Shown: piece after piece, positions 21,251 to 33,009 of the stretch | Numbering within the stretch: position 1 is the first letter of the stretch | Layout: every line of letters begins with the position of its first letter | Assembly (NCBI GenBank): GCA_023053545.1 | Contig: JAKZAN010000004.1 | Coordinates: 434,001-498,000 of the forward strand | Source: Lepidurus packardi | Taxonomy: Eukaryota; Arthropoda; Branchiopoda; Notostraca; Triopsidae | Direction: 5' to 3' | DNA: 64,000 bases | Made by a program: the position numbers and the translations under genes | Notes under the pieces: model-generated | The model's database searches: none | Seen by the model: the letters and a program-made list of their open reading frames with translations, nothing else | What the model was told of the DNA's origin: nothing

Positions 21251-21375
21251 AGTTCTGGGTATCATTGTCACGTACTACTTATCGTGACCACTTATCGTGA
21301 CTACTTATCGTATTGGGTGATCATCGCACAGTACGCAAGGGACAACGACAGCAGAATCCGACAACCGCGAATTAA
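21251..21375 (+). pseudogene. GR last-exon relic
   Basis: Matches the final exon of GR-C in the opposite orientation (LGIIVTYYL ... VIIAQYARDN). A 13-bp unit, GACYACTTATCGT, has been repeated about three times inside the TYYL codons. No other GR exon is present. Downstream sequence is also shared with the GR-C 3' flank in inverted orientation. Confidence 0.75.
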
Positions 21376-21389
21376 ATTAATAAAAAATT

Positions 21390-21660
21390 ACATGATTTTT
21401 AAATTAATCATTTATATTTATACGACTTACATTACAACTCTAAACAAATTAGATAGCGCAATATTTCCTCCACTTATATGTCTCGCAACCAGCCAGCACT
21501 TTTTAACCTTTTTAGATTCTGTGTTTTGTTAATACTATGCGTTTTAGATACTTGTGTCACGTGTGGGATTTCCTCCTGAAGGATTTGGTTAAAAGAAAGG
21601 TGGTAAGCCTTGTGTTAAAAAGGGACAGATTTGTTTAGATTGTTTACTAACCAATCAGGA
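21390..21660 (-). repeat. GR 3'-flank repeat R, copy 1
   Basis: Inverse of the sequence at 61250-61460, and partly of 24600-24780: TTGTAATGTAAG, ATTTGTTTAGA, TGGTTGCGA, AAGGAGTGCTG, AACCAAATCCTTC. It follows the 3' ends of GR or PAN-like genes each time. Confidence 0.7.
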
Positions 21661-21872
21661 CCCAACCAAAAAATAAGTAGGTATACATTATATATAGAAA
21701 TACAGCGGGGGTTGTGGAGAAACGCTTTGATCTCAGTGGAGGAGGTAAATGAGCTGGATTTGTTGAACTTCGTTCCATTTTTGTCATCATTATTTTGTGT
21801 AGAATTTCATCCGGTGGTTAATGTAGGAGTCCTTTGATACCTTTGATTCCTTTTCAATCGATCAATACATGC

Positions 21873-21921
21873 TGGCCCGTACCCAGAGGGGTTAAAACCC
21901 CCTAACCCCCCTGGGTACGGG
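21873..21921. mobile_element. Deleted relative of the 16.5-kb MITE
   Basis: GGCCCGTACCCAG and its inverse CTGGGTACGGG frame only about 25 bp of G/C-run sequence. Same ends as the element at 16471-16752, with the middle lost. Confidence 0.6.
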
Positions 21922-22797
21922 GGATGCACTTCTGTCTTGTTATCCAAAGTACCTACAAAATTGTTTCAGCATACGTAATACTGTATGTTCCGAAGAAGAG
22001 CCTTCGCTTTAGTACAAAAGAATTGCCGAAAGGTCTCAAGTCTTTCTGAAGCTTCTCAAGAACTGTGACGATCAATTGGACCATGATGGGAACGTTGCAA
22101 AAATTTTTCGCTGGATCCAGTACTTTTCGTGTGACAGGCTTGTGGTTTGGGTACAGGTACTATATAGGCCATATATATCGACTATATAGGCCAGATTTCT
22201 ATCCGTCACGAACATAGGATGAATCTGCCGTCGTCATGGAACTATTAGCTAGTACAACATGTATTGTCATGTGTTATCTGAGACTATTAAAAATTTGTTT
22301 AATTTCAATGGAAGTAATAACATTAAGTTATTAGCTTGGAGCCCCTGCTAAAAGAAATCGATACCTTTTTATGTAAGGGTGGTAGTGACAGTTAAACGTC
22401 TAAGGAATAGGACAGCATTGCTCTTTACAGACAGAAATCATCTGCAATTCTTACAAAATAGAAATATTCCGTCATTAAAACTTCATTTCATACAAAATAA
22501 AAGTAAAGATGAGCTTATTATGTAGATTTTGTATTGATCACTGCAAAAAGGTTTGAACTATAAAGGTAAACAAAAAGGTAAAAGCACTTATACTGTGGCC
22601 ATGTCTAGTGAATTGTTGCGGGCTTAATGTTAAAAAGCATTACATTTTCCCATTGATCTCAATTGCCAATAAATTATAAATCATTGAATAAAGTCAGTGC
22701 GTCATCAGTTTAGCTAGTGTTTTCCGTTTGAGCTGTTGAATCCAGGATATCGTGGAATGCTATGGCGCGTACTAAGATAAGGTTCATTTCAAAGAAA
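21922..22797. other. Intergenic, no gene seen
   Basis: No recognisable coding sequence. 22690-22797 is 3' flank of the PAN-like gene, shared with about 58990-59087. Confidence 0.5.
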
Positions 22798-24019
22798 TCA
22801 TAGTTCAAGGCGAATGGTTCCATAATGAGCTCTGCCTGAAGTTGCTTTAGCGCAGCGAAAGCCCGTATCCCAATAAGATCCAGTGTACTTGACAGGACCC
22901 CAGAAACGAAATCGGTCACCTCCTGGACATGATAAGTTTCCTTCTGGAAGCAACCAAAACGGACCACATTCAGGATTGACATTGCTGTCGTTTAAAAACG
23001 GAGCGTTAACTAATGGCTTTCCATTCAAACCAAGGACATCGTAGTTTTCGGCACTATTAAGAAACGTTACACTCAAACTGCCATTTTCTTGAAAAGACTG
23101 CACAGAATATGAAGTAGAAACAGTGTAGCTTCCATACAAAAAGATAAAAAACTTGGAATAGATACGTCTTTCTACGGTTTTGCTAATCATCTCGAGAGAT
23201 AAATTAAAGTTCCATTTTGTAAACTGCCCTGTGCTGTTCACTTCTCGTTTAAAAATATACATATAGCTATTCAATTCACACTCGGCTTTGATTTTAGGAC
23301 CCAAAATACCTTTGGGCCAAATTTCAGGGTAAAAGTGACCCGATATAACCATTGGCTTATAATTGTATCGCAAGTAGTACTCTCGGCATGTCCTAGTGCA
23401 AGTGTCGCAAAGCGATCCTCCCTTGGGTGGACAACCAGGTAGTATTGTAGCACAGAACTGAGCCGTAGGCATAATACAAGTAGAACTATTTTTCAGTACT
23501 TCCCAGAATCTGCAGCCTGGCGTTGACTGTAGAATGCTTTTGTCGTAGTCACTGACGCAGATATCCGTAGCCAGAAACTCGCAGATGGAGGAGCCATCCG
23601 TTGCGGTGCAGTAATTGATGGCAGTACACAGGGATTTCTGAATGCATTGCAAGCCGCATGTCAAAGAACTGCTAAAACCTGGAAATATGATAAATACAAC
23701 TAATACTTGTCTATAATAATTAACACCTACGGATAGTTAACATGAACTACAGCCTTGTTTTTTTTAAAAAAAATTATGGAATCTTGGTTTGAAGGATGAT
23801 GGGAACCAAAAATTTGGTTAAGGAAAATCCAAAACTGTGCTTTAAAATATCAAATTAACAAGTATTACCAGTAAGAACTTCAATCGCAGAACTCCCATAG
23901 CCGCTTATAAGTCTGCGGTCGTGATATTGTGGAATTGAGGTGAAAAAGGTTGTAAGCTGAGTAGTTGTAGATACTACTCCCCAAAAGATAGTAATCCTTG
24001 TTAAAGTAATAAGAATCAT
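22798..24019 (-). CDS. Secreted PAN/apple-like cysteine-rich protein, copy 1 (343 aa)
   Basis: Two exons, 24019-23869 and 23678-22798, joined in phase 1 over a 190-bp intron. The N-terminus is hydrophobic (MILITLTRITIFWGVV), a signal peptide or anchor. Residues about 60-115 look like a PAN/apple module: TCGLQCIQKSLCTAINYC...CEF. A second cysteine-rich stretch follows (CATILPGC, CDTCTRTCREYY). A C-terminal domain of about 150 residues, ending GLNGKPLVNAPFL, CGPFWLLPEGNLSCPGGDRFRFWG and TGFRCA, is not recognised. Six N-x-S/T sites suggest an extracellular glycoprotein. PAN modules bind protein or sugar; the target here is unknown. It lies next to a GR on the same strand, and the same pairing recurs at 56-60 kb. 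Confidence 0.8.
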
Positions 24020-24599
24020 TACGACGTGTAAAAAGGGATCAGTTCACTTGAACCATTACTTCGCTTGTGACAGCGAAAGTTATCGGCGTGATAATCCAGC
24101 TACGACTGAGGGGTTTTATTGGTTTATTGCTGGTAGCTTAAATTAATGTGTTTGGTTGACAAACACTGCATAATAATATGGTCGCCATGGCTATTTATTG
24201 GCACACAAACAAAACAGCGTATGCTAGCCAAACTGTTTCCAATGCTTCAGCAAGAAATACTGAACAATACAAGACAAAAAGGGTTTTGCGGATTATATGA
24301 AAAAAATGCCCTAGTTAGACACAATTAAACCAGCATTTCAAAGCTGGTGTTAGCGTCGCACAAACAGAGTGTATGGCTTTTTAGACACAGAAAAGATCGA
24401 ATTAAGAAACGGCCAGTAAAGTGCACCCTCAGAATTTCATTGCTTTGTTGTGCTTCAGTTCACAATGAATAGAAATGGTGTTTTAGGAATAGTCAGTCAG
24501 CGGTATGGCGTGCGAGTTTTAAGCAAAAATTCTGACCGTAATCAGACAAGTTAGCAATCCCAATATGTATGTTGCTTGGATACAAAATGCAAATACAGA
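24020..24599. other. PAN-like gene upstream region
   Basis: No gene. About 24120-24330 resembles 60410-60620 upstream of the second copy (GGCTATTTATTRGCA, TTCAGCAAGAAATA), so the duplicated unit includes this flank. Confidence 0.55.
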
Positions 24600-24780
24600 A
24601 ATGTCACAAGTGTCTACATTGCATTGTATTAACACAGCACAGTATTTGGAAAGGTTAAAGAGTGCTGGCTGGTTGCGAAACAAGAAAGAAAGCGGAAGTA
24701 ATATTACGGTAATAAATATATTAAAAACTTTAATGTAAGTTGTATAATTAATAACTATTAGTGTAATAAGTTATATCATT
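24600..24780 (+). repeat. GR 3'-flank repeat R, copy 2
   Basis: GCATTGTATTAACAC, AGAGTGCTGGCTGGTTGCGA and the following AT-rich stretch match 61315-61460. Confidence 0.65.
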
Positions 24781-24785
24781 TTTCA

Positions 24786-27215
24786 TTAATTGAGTTCGTC
24801 ATTGCCACAGTGGATTCCGTTGCCGTTGTCCCTTGCGTACTGCATGATGATCAGGTAGTATGTAACAATGGTACCAAGTGCCTATAGCATAACACTGGAT
24901 CACAAACAGAAAGATAAAAGAAATAAATTTTCTTACAGGTAGAATCATTTTCCTGTTTATAGGAAACATACCATAGGCGCTGATTTTAACATTCATAGCT
25001 GTAATATAGCTGCGTAAAAACTGGAGCTGGGTGTGGTCCAAGGATGTGTGCTCCTCTTTAATTTTGGCATCGCAAAATGGTATACCAACGACTACTTCCT
25101 TGCACTTATTCATCTAGAAAAATAAAGCTTAGCGCTCAAATCTATTCAAAACCAAATGATATCCTTAAAGCTCCCGTATAGCTTAGCTTTATAGAAACGC
25201 TTTTACGTAAAAAGTTCCCGAGATTCTTGCAAAACGTTTTGACAGTAATGTAGGTAATGAGTAATAAAAATGCAAATTAACTTTTCATTTACGCGAAAAA
25301 AAACGACATTCCAAATTTGGAAATTTTCATGCCGTGAAATATTCTAGCGTATTTTTTCTAAGAAAACTGGCATACGAATCGAGTACGTGATCACAAGGTT
25401 ATCTCGCTTACCACTTGCAGAGAAGCAATGCACGTTCACGTATTCACCCAAACAAAGCAATGCGCGCATTCTAGCGGAGGCTTGGGTGTCACAAGCCAAG
25501 CTGTACGGAGCCTTAAAGGCTCTCGCATGCATTAGCTTATTGATTCGAAACAACCACAGATGGCACTGATGTTTGTTTTGTTTGGCTAAAGCCTTGCATA
25601 AGAAAATAAAGAAGAAAAGGAATAGATAGCTTATTGCCGGCATATTTTATTTTATTCTTTATTTATATTTATGCTTGTTTCTGCTTCTGAAAAGTACGTT
25701 GTCCCCACACTTTGTTGTAGCTGCACAATTTCCCAAATCAAGCCATCTAACTTTCTAACAAGATTTTTCGAAAACACCTGGTCATATTTAAAAACAATTT
25801 ATGGCATACATTGTCTATCTTCAATATCTTCAGCACCGAGGGCAAAAGCAATTGAAATTTTCTTAGTCTAGGTATTTCGCGTAACTGAAACTTAATTTGC
25901 ATACTACTAATTTATTGTGCAAAGAAAAAAATTTGTACTAGCGATTAGTATGCTTAACGTTACTACTAGCGCATTTTTGTATGAAATGTAGGCCTACTAT
26001 TCTATGCAATAAGTTGTTCCGAAATTTCCCATGGTAACGGTCAATATCGAGCTAAGGTATACAGTAGCCTTACATAGTGTCCTTACCGCTGTTGGAATTA
26101 AGTCTGCAGCCCATATTACAAACAGAAGTTCCGCTATATTACGAAATAGCATCAGTATTACCTTGGCAAAGGCAAATATTCTGCCAGTATTTCCAAAACG
26201 ATCGCCAGGCCCGCTTTTAGAAACGACGTACAAATAATCGAGTATGTTCAGAACGTGACACGTGAAATAGAGTAGTAAAGCCATGCCAATGTACGTATTG
26301 ACGGCATTAAAAGCCTTTTCCAGCATGACTGAAATAGCTTGCAGCTTTTGAAGTCGGGTACTGAAAAAGGTATTGTGGCCAGCAAGATCGTCGGTGACTG
26401 AATTCTCCCAATTTACAGTACAGTTAGCACAAGAAACTTGAGGGTACAAGTCTTGACGTATTTTGTCGGCCAAGCCCAGGAAATAGCTGGCCATTGTGCG
26501 GCAAAATAAGAAAAGTTGAAGGGGCACGATCCATAAGGACATGAAAAAAAACTCCTCCCAAATTGAATACATGGTAGTCCCAATCTTTGGATTGCCTGTA
26601 CCCAACGTAAAGATGGATGTTCTGATAGCTTTGGATTCCTCATAGGTAAAGTAAGTCTGCATGCTATTAAGTACTATCTATAGCACATATTCAAGTTTTA
26701 TTCCATATTAATAACGAGTTATGGGGTAGGCTATTTACCGTTAGGGATTCCACAAGAAGGATTAGAATCCACAAAGGCCATAATTTCGAGGAATTTGAGC
26801 TCGAATCCAAAGACTCTTGGATCTCTATGATAGTGTTAAGAGCCAGTTCTAAGGTGCTCTTTTTTGCAAGGCCAATTCGCGGAATAACAACTGTTAAGCA
26901 AAAAACGCTGCCGTAGTACAAAACGTTAACTAGCATGTCATCTTTCTGAATCTTTTTCTGGGTGAGGTACTCGGTCATTAGGACGATTTGCAAGAAAATA
27001 GTCACGAGCCAGAGAACGCTGAAGTGAAACTTGGCGAAACGGATTTGGAGCAATCCGGTACTTGTTTGAGTGGTGACAAGGGGTAAACAACCCATCCATT
27101 TCAGAAAGGAGATAACTTTTAAAATAGCTCGTACAGAACTAGGGTAGTACCCTTTCGAAGTAGACCCTATGGATTCCACTTTAGCCACTTTACTTACTAT
27201 GTTTGATAATACCAT
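24786..27215 (-). CDS. Gustatory receptor GR-C (446 aa, four exons)
   Basis: Seven-transmembrane chemoreceptor. Exons 27215-26739, 26677-26087, 25113-24937 and 24881-24786 give 159+197+59+31 residues, all phase 0. The start MVLSNIVSK is followed by GYYPSSVRAILK and SFLKWMGCLP, as in GR-B and GR-F. Exon 3 reads CKEVVVGIPFCD...MFPINRKMILP. The last exon reads ALGTIVTYYLIIMQYAR, the TYxxxxxQY form of the GR signature. The third intron is 973 bp, unusually long against the 55-75 bp norm, with no recognisable element inside. The other introns are short. If that intron were an artefact of fused fragments the gene would be broken, but frames and splice sites all agree. Confidence 0.85.
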
Positions 27216-27249
27216 CTTTGAGGTTCGACTCTTGCTCAAGTACTAACGA

Positions 27250-27880
27250 TTTCAGATAGAATAGGTACAATTTTCGTTCGTACGCGGACTTTTTGTGTGT
27301 TTAGATTGACGTCCATAACGACAAATGTCAACCATTGCTAATCGTAATAATTGGATGCACCCACCCATGGCACACTTCCTAATGGAAAGGGCATTCGAAG
27401 TGGAAAAACTAAACAGTGGGCGTCATTTGAATTTTATAGGAACTCTTTTCTTCATCAGCTAATGTACAGGACATTAGCAGCAAATTAGTACCTGGTAATT
27501 TGTAATCAATTGTGGATCAAAGATCACTTATCATTTAATAGCGGGTGTTAAAGAAAGGGTATTAGCTTTTCAGAACAATGTTCAAACTATGGAAGACGAA
27601 AATGTGAGATGTTGGAATATTTCAAATAGTTTTAGGGATGAATAAAACGCCTAATGGTATTTTTTTTACTCCGACTTTATTCCTAAGCGTTGTACAACTT
27701 GTACAACATCAAGACCTTCCAAATACATGACAGAGAAGTTTGCATTCACTTAGAAATCGCCAAAGATTTCTTCAGTTTTGAGATTTAGTATGGATTTGTT
27801 TGTTTTAGAATGAAGTGGAAAAAAACTATGTTTGTAAACATATCTGAACCGCGCTAAGTCTTAATTTGGAAATTTTAAAT
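27250..27880. repeat. GR-GR spacer, copy 1
   Basis: About 600 bp, nearly identical to 55735-56335: TGACGTCCATAACGACAAAT, GGAAAAACTAAACAG, TTGTACAACTTGTACAAC. In both places it lies between a GR first exon (left) and a GR last exon (right). Confidence 0.9.
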
Positions 27881-27883
27881 TAT

Positions 27884-27962
27884 TCACCGGAGTTGCTCAT
27901 ATTCACCGCTACGGTTTCCAGTGCGGTATCCCTGTGCATACTGTGCATTGATCAAGCAATAC
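27884..27962 (-). pseudogene. GR last-exon relic (GR-F type)
   Basis: Matches the end of GR-F: YCLINAQYAQGYRTGN to the stop TGA at 27886-27884. Upstream of 27962 the homology ends inside the exon and no other exon follows. It is the stump of a lost GR. Confidence 0.85.
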
Positions 27963-28164
27963 AGTGTAAGGAATGCAACATTTACACTCACTTCTAACTT
28001 ACTACAGTCTCACTATCAATTTCGATACTAATTATCTAAGTTGAGTAGGTTGGGCTCACGAGTTTTCGTTTGCATATATTAAGTCAATCAATGTACACAG
28101 CTGTTTTGCTTCGTAATATTTATTAATAAATAAATCTTCTATCTAGGGGCAATTTTTTGACCAT

Positions 28165-28792
28165 TTAATAACGAGAAGGGGACGGGTAGACAGCGGGTGC
28201 ACGGTAGGTGACGGGAGCAACATAGGCGGGCGTACGGTAAGTGGTGGGGGCAACATACGCGGGGGTACGGTAGGTGGTGGGGGAAACGTAGGATGGGGCG
28301 GCATAAGCTGAGGCAGAATAGGTTGGGGGACGGACGGTGTCCCACACGGCGGCGACTTCTGGAGTGTATTCGGGGGCGACGGGCAAGTGGTCACCCATGG
28401 GTCGGAATCCGTTCTCGTCAGCAACCCAGCTCAAAGCGATGCGTCGGCCTTCGGGGGTAATGAAAGAAGAAGATCCGCGGTTGGTGTTGCCCATTTCGTT
28501 CCCTATCATCTTCTGGACTTGGGCTTCTTCGCGGGTCGTTCCGTCAGATAATTCGTAGCTAGAAAACACGTAGTTTTAAGTTGGAATAATTTTAAAAAGA
28601 CTTTAAATGGAACGACGTAAAAACGCAGTCAAAAGAAACTTACCTCCATTGGCTGCTTCCGTCTGGGTTGCGGACATCGCTTTGGCTCACGATGGTGATC
28701 TCCGGGCGGAGTGCGTTGCTGGAGTAAGCTGCAGGGTACAGGCTAGCTGCGGAGGCAGCAGCCAAGAAAGCGACGATCAAAAAGAACTTCAT
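28165..28792 (-). CDS. Cuticle protein CP7 (RR-1-like chitin-binding, longest tail)
   Basis: Secreted cuticle protein of 180 aa, exons 28792-28644 and 28558-28165. Signal peptide MKFFLIVAFLAAASA and a second-type linker (SLYPAAYSSNALRPEITIVSQ), close to CP6. Intact Rebers-Riddiford domain (LSWVADENGFRPMGDHLPVAP). The tail carries an in-frame tandem repeat TTYRTPAYVAP plus a third diverged copy, which makes this the longest member here. The intron is 85 bp. Class I promoter, although the protein resembles CP6, which has class II. Confidence 0.95.
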
Positions 28793-28825
28793 TGTTGGTT
28801 TGTAGGTTTCAGAGTCGGAGACTGA

Positions 28826-28860
28826 ACTGATTAGTCTGAACCAGAGCCAGTGCTTTTATA
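28826..28860 (-). promoter_or_regulatory. CP7 core promoter, class I
   Basis: TATAAAAG reads 28860-28853. TCAGT reads 28830-28826 with +1 at 28828, 32 bp spacing. ACGAAAGTAAAAGCGAAACC lies about 100 bp upstream. Confidence 0.85.
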
Positions 28861-28869
28861 CCTGGGTCA

Positions 28870-29340
28870 ATGGGAACACGCGCAACCTTTTGCCAGCATC
28901 TGTGGAGTTTGCTTCGGTGAAGGGTGAACTTTACCCCTAATAGGTTTCGCTTTTACTTTCGTTTGTTCCATTAGAAATGCAGAAGAGGTTTCGTTCATCT
29001 CATTGTCGAGAAAACCGCAATGTGGAAGAGTTTCCGCCATACCAATTGGGTGAAGGTCGTCTGGAACTCTTCACGGCCCTGGGTGAACAAAACACCCAAG
29101 TTCGACGTCTGCATTAGAAAGGTCGTACAATAGAGCAAGACCTACACTCTCGAAGTGACATCTCTAATTTTTTTCCCTGGAAAAGGAAATTATTACAAGC
29201 AGTCCACCAAGTCATACATTCATAACCACGCAAAGAAAACTAGAGAAAATACACATAATACAAAATCGTGATTGTAAAGTACACCAAACACGAATTTGAA
29301 CTCTTGAATCCGTGATTCGGTGCTATGAAGATATGGCCTT
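28870..29340 (-). repeat. Class I cuticle upstream block of CP7
   Basis: Shared with the orphan block at 15833-16240. It includes the AACACCCAAGTTCGACG and TTGAATCCGTGATTC stretches. Confidence 0.7.
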
Positions 29341-29784
29341 CGAAAGCCTACATCGAAAGAACGATGCCGGATTGTTTCAAAGAAAAATGTCGGTCCACTC
29401 GAGTTATTATTGACGTAGCAGAGCGTAAATGCAAAGCTCAAGTAGTTTCGTTTTAAAGACTGGACTGCGTTCGTTCTATAAATCAACATACACAAATGTA
29501 GTTATATTAAAAACTACATAAAAACTACAAAGCAACAGGTTCACTCAGTAATCACAACACATTCTCACGTCCTAAACACGTGCGGGTGTAAACAACAACC
29601 TTATGTTGGGACCTTCCCCCAGGGCGATCCTGGTGGCCGAGGCGGGAACAATAATATGGAATCCTCCCTTTAGTGTCTCTTCATTATATGTTAACAAGCT
29701 TACTTCTACGTCAATCGTTCTCAGAAAAAATAATTAATTAATTACCTAATTAAAATATTAGAAATAAATAAGTAAGTTTGTTGC
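29341..29784. other. Intergenic, no gene seen
   Basis: Divergent space between CP7 and CP8. Nothing recognisable before the class II block. Confidence 0.5.
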
Positions 29785-30093
29785 AACTACCTCTTAGAAC
29801 ACGGGCAAAGTGAATATTACACGGAAAGATGAAAATTTGTAGTACGGAGGATAAAGACTACAAGGTCAAGACTATCTTTGAAAACACGCATGAAGGAATT
29901 GCAGACCTTATCATCGGATCATAAGAGAAATGTAGAGAAAGGGTGAACTTACCTGGGCCGGACATGAAATGAAAGTAAAAGGCATGCCTAGGACAAGTTC
30001 GCCCTTCCTCAAACCAAGATATATGTTCCCGGTTGCTCCAGTACCATCTCACCTGAGGTATAAAAGCGAACGTCTTTCTTCTACCAAATCAGT
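29785..30093 (+). promoter_or_regulatory. CP8 promoter, class II
   Basis: Class II upstream block, GAAAGTAAAAGGCATGCCTA, then TATAAAAG at 30059-30066 and TCAGT at 30089-30093, +1 at 30091, 32 bp spacing. A 9-bp block present before CP2 is deleted after CCTTCCTCAA. Confidence 0.85.
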
Positions 30094-30127
30094 TCAGTCT
30101 TCATACTCCGATATTTCCAGACCAACA

Positions 30128-30682
30128 ATGAAGTTCTTCTTGATCGCCGCTTTGTTGGCTGTTGCCTCGGCAAACAGCATGTACCGTGAAGCTTCTTCCA
30201 TCAACGCAATGCGGCCGGAGATCAGCCTTGTGAGCCAAAGCGATGTCCGCAACCCAGACGGAAGCAGCCAATGGAGGTAGGTTTCTTTTAACAAATAATT
30301 CGATATTCTTTGAATTTAAATCTATGTATTGTATAGCTACGAATTATCTGACGGCACGACCCGTGAAGAATCTCAAGTCCAGAAGATGATCGGTAACGAA
30401 ATGGGCAACACCAACCGCGGATCTTCTTCTTTCATTACCACCGAAGGCCGACGCATCGCTTTGACCTGGGTTGCTGACGAGAACGGATTCCGACCCATGG
30501 GTGACCACTTGCCCGTTGCCCCCGCATATACCCCAGAAGTCGCCGCCGTGTGGGCCACCGTCCGTCCCCCAACCTACTCTGCCTCAGCTTATGCTGCGCC
30601 CACCGTCTACCGTGCACCCACCTATGCTGCTCCCGTCGCTTACCGTGCACCCGCTGTCTTCCCTGCCCCTTCCCGTTATTGA
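30128..30682 (+). CDS. Cuticle protein CP8 (RR-1-like chitin-binding)
   Basis: Secreted cuticle protein of 164 aa, exons 30128-30276 and 30337-30682. Signal peptide as in CP2, linker SMYREASSINAMRPEISL, Rebers-Riddiford domain with ITTEGRR instead of ITPEGRR. The tail lacks one APTYA unit (SAYAAPTVYRAPTYAAPVAYRAP) and ends APSRY. It faces UGT-A tail to tail across a spacer of about 510 bp. Mirror partner of CP9. Confidence 0.95.
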
Positions 30683-30739
30683 ATGGGCAAAAAATGTCCA
30701 CTAGATAGGAGATTTATTTATTAATACATATTACGACGC

Positions 30740-31100
30740 AAATAACTGTGTACATTGATTAACTTAATATATGCAAACGACTTTCACACAATTGGTTGGG
30801 CGGAAACTCCTTCACATTGCGGGTTTATGGACAATGAGATGAACGAAAGGTCTTCTGCATTTCCAATACAGCAAACGAAAGTAAAAGCCAAATCGCTCAG
30901 GGTTAAAGTGGTTAGGGTAAAAACCACTTTAAAACACGTTTTTAAAAAATCGTCTGCACGCTAACGGTAATAAATAAACAATTCAAATAAACAAATCTCC
31001 CAATATTTCAGATAACTTAAGGAAGCAATCTAATAGTTTTTTTTTAAATACTTACATACCGATTATTTATTGAAGACTTCTTATTTAGACCATTATTTAT
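30740..31100. repeat. Cuticle-UGT spacer copy 2
   Basis: Same sequence as 15240-15583, with the orphan class I element (GCAAACGAAAGTAAAAGCC near 30871) and the TATTTATTGAAGACTT stretch. Confidence 0.8.
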
Positions 31101-31192
31101 TAAATTAGTTAGTCGAAAAGGCTTGGCGTCAAGCCGATTAAAACACGTTAAAGAAATACAAAGTTTCCCAGTTTGTTCTTTGGAACACGTAT

Positions 31193-33009
31193 TCAAGCTT
31201 TCTTGCTTTTCGGTACGTATTTCTTAGGTTGTGACTGGTTAGTAAATGCCTTTTTCAATTTCCATATAACGAATACGAGAATGGCAAGTACAGCGTGAAC
31301 TACAGCCACAAATAGCCCCATGATATCCACAAGGTAGATTTGGTAATCCGCCAGATCACGGGCTGGCGACCGTAAGTGAGGCGCTCCATTATGTCGAATT
31401 ACGTATTCAACCCAGTATACCGCTCGTTCGACTGGCGTTTCGGGTTGGTCTCGCAAAAGGGTTGACAAGTGTTTAACTTTCAAGGAATATCTGCTCTCAC
31501 AAGAAAAGTTAGCGCTTGTTCAAGTTCTAGAGTCCACTTACGATGCATCATTAGTTAATGTGTGGATTGCTTGGAACAACTTTTCTTCGGTTATATCATC
31601 CCAAGTTAAATGGATGGCATAGCCGTCCTTTTCTGATTTGGCTGAAGCAAAACGAAAACTGTTAATATCAAAGACCTTCTCAGACATTTGCTAATTTACC
31701 CAAGTTTTGCATCTGATCTCCAAATACTGGCAAACCAATTAAAGGGCAACCATGGTACACACTTTCTTGCGTACTAAGCAGTCCACCGTGTGTAACAAAA
31801 GCCTTAATTTTCTTATGACCTATATATCAAATAATCGGTTATTCCCCAGTTTTATCCAAGCAGACTTTAAAGACTCTAAAAACTTACCAAGAAGATCCTG
31901 TTGAGGGAGCCACTGGACAAGGCGCACGTTATCGCTCAAACCTTCAATCTTTTCGTCCGTCTCCCACTTCCAGACTACTCTTTGTGGAATGCGACTGAAA
32001 ACCTTTACAAACATGTTCTGTACGTGCACTGGCATATCCACTCCTCGTAAAACGGATCCAAAACTGACGATAACAAAGCCGTGTTCCCCAGACCCGTTCA
32101 CGAAATCTTCCAAATCCTATGCCGTTAAACGTATCTCATGAATTTAAAACAATACGCTAAGGTTTCTGGACAATTTACTTGTGGTAATGGTTTGGCGGGC
32201 TTACAGTGCATAGCTCCCACTTCAGCAATAGCTGGGTTCGAAGGAAATTGGTTAGTAATGCTTGGATGTGTGTTTGTGAGCACGAAACTAACGTTTTTCT
32301 CGATTTCTTTGACATCAGGCGTGCCGGGTAAATACTTTTGGGCAAAGGTATTCCAATGTGGCATCAGGAAATACTTGCGGTAATAGATCGTGAGCAGAGA
32401 TTCCCAAACGTTGTTGACGCGCTCACAGAAATTCATTTTACTAGTATAGGATCCAAGAAGGTCTGGTACGTAACTGTAGGCATTCGGAGCACCGATAGCT
32501 TCCAGAACCCAGTTTACAGGCGAGCCTGAGTTTAAATAGATGAATGGAACTTGGAAATGATGGACTACTGGTAGCATACATTCGTTAAAGAGGCTGTCAA
32601 TGATAGCGAGGTCGTACTTTTGTCTTTTATCTTGCAAAAAGTCTTGAAATTCTGGATTAGTAAAGGTGAGATCGCAGAGTGAAGTAATCTTTGGTGTCAC
32701 CTCGTCCCAGAACTGGGTAACAGACGGACGTTTGCCTCCAAATGGCATCTTGAATTTCTTGAACAGTTCAGCGGCATTGGGAGGAGTGATTTCACGTACT
32801 CCTGGGCTATTTTCTTTAGGTGCAATGGGACTTATAACGGTCACTTGATGTCCACGTTTACTCAACTCGTTGATCAATGGTAAAAACACAGATTTGTGAC
32901 TCGTGGAAGCAAATGCCAGCAAAGCCAAAATATGTGCTCCTTCCACAAATTGTACGGATGAGAGCAGGAGGCATCCAGTTGCTACCGAAAACCACTGAAT
33001 TCCCAGCAT
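31193..33009 (-). CDS. UDP-glycosyltransferase UGT-A (525 aa)
   Basis: Transfers sugar from a UDP-sugar to small lipophilic substrates in the endoplasmic reticulum. Five coding exons, 33009-32179, 32116-31888, 31819-31700, 31641-31542 and 31490-31193. A 59-bp intron in the 5' UTR (33068-33010) ends directly at the ATG. Signal peptide (MLGIQWFSVATGCLLLSSV), proposed catalytic His in TSHKSV and Asp in LAIIDSLFNE, family signature FVTHGGLLSTQESVYHGCP with GLPVFGDQ, a C-terminal membrane helix (GLFVAVVHAVLAILVFVI) and a KxKxx ER-retrieval tail (KSKKA). Mirror twin of UGT-C, with only a few percent difference. Looks intact. The acceptor substrate cannot be told. Confidence 0.95.
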
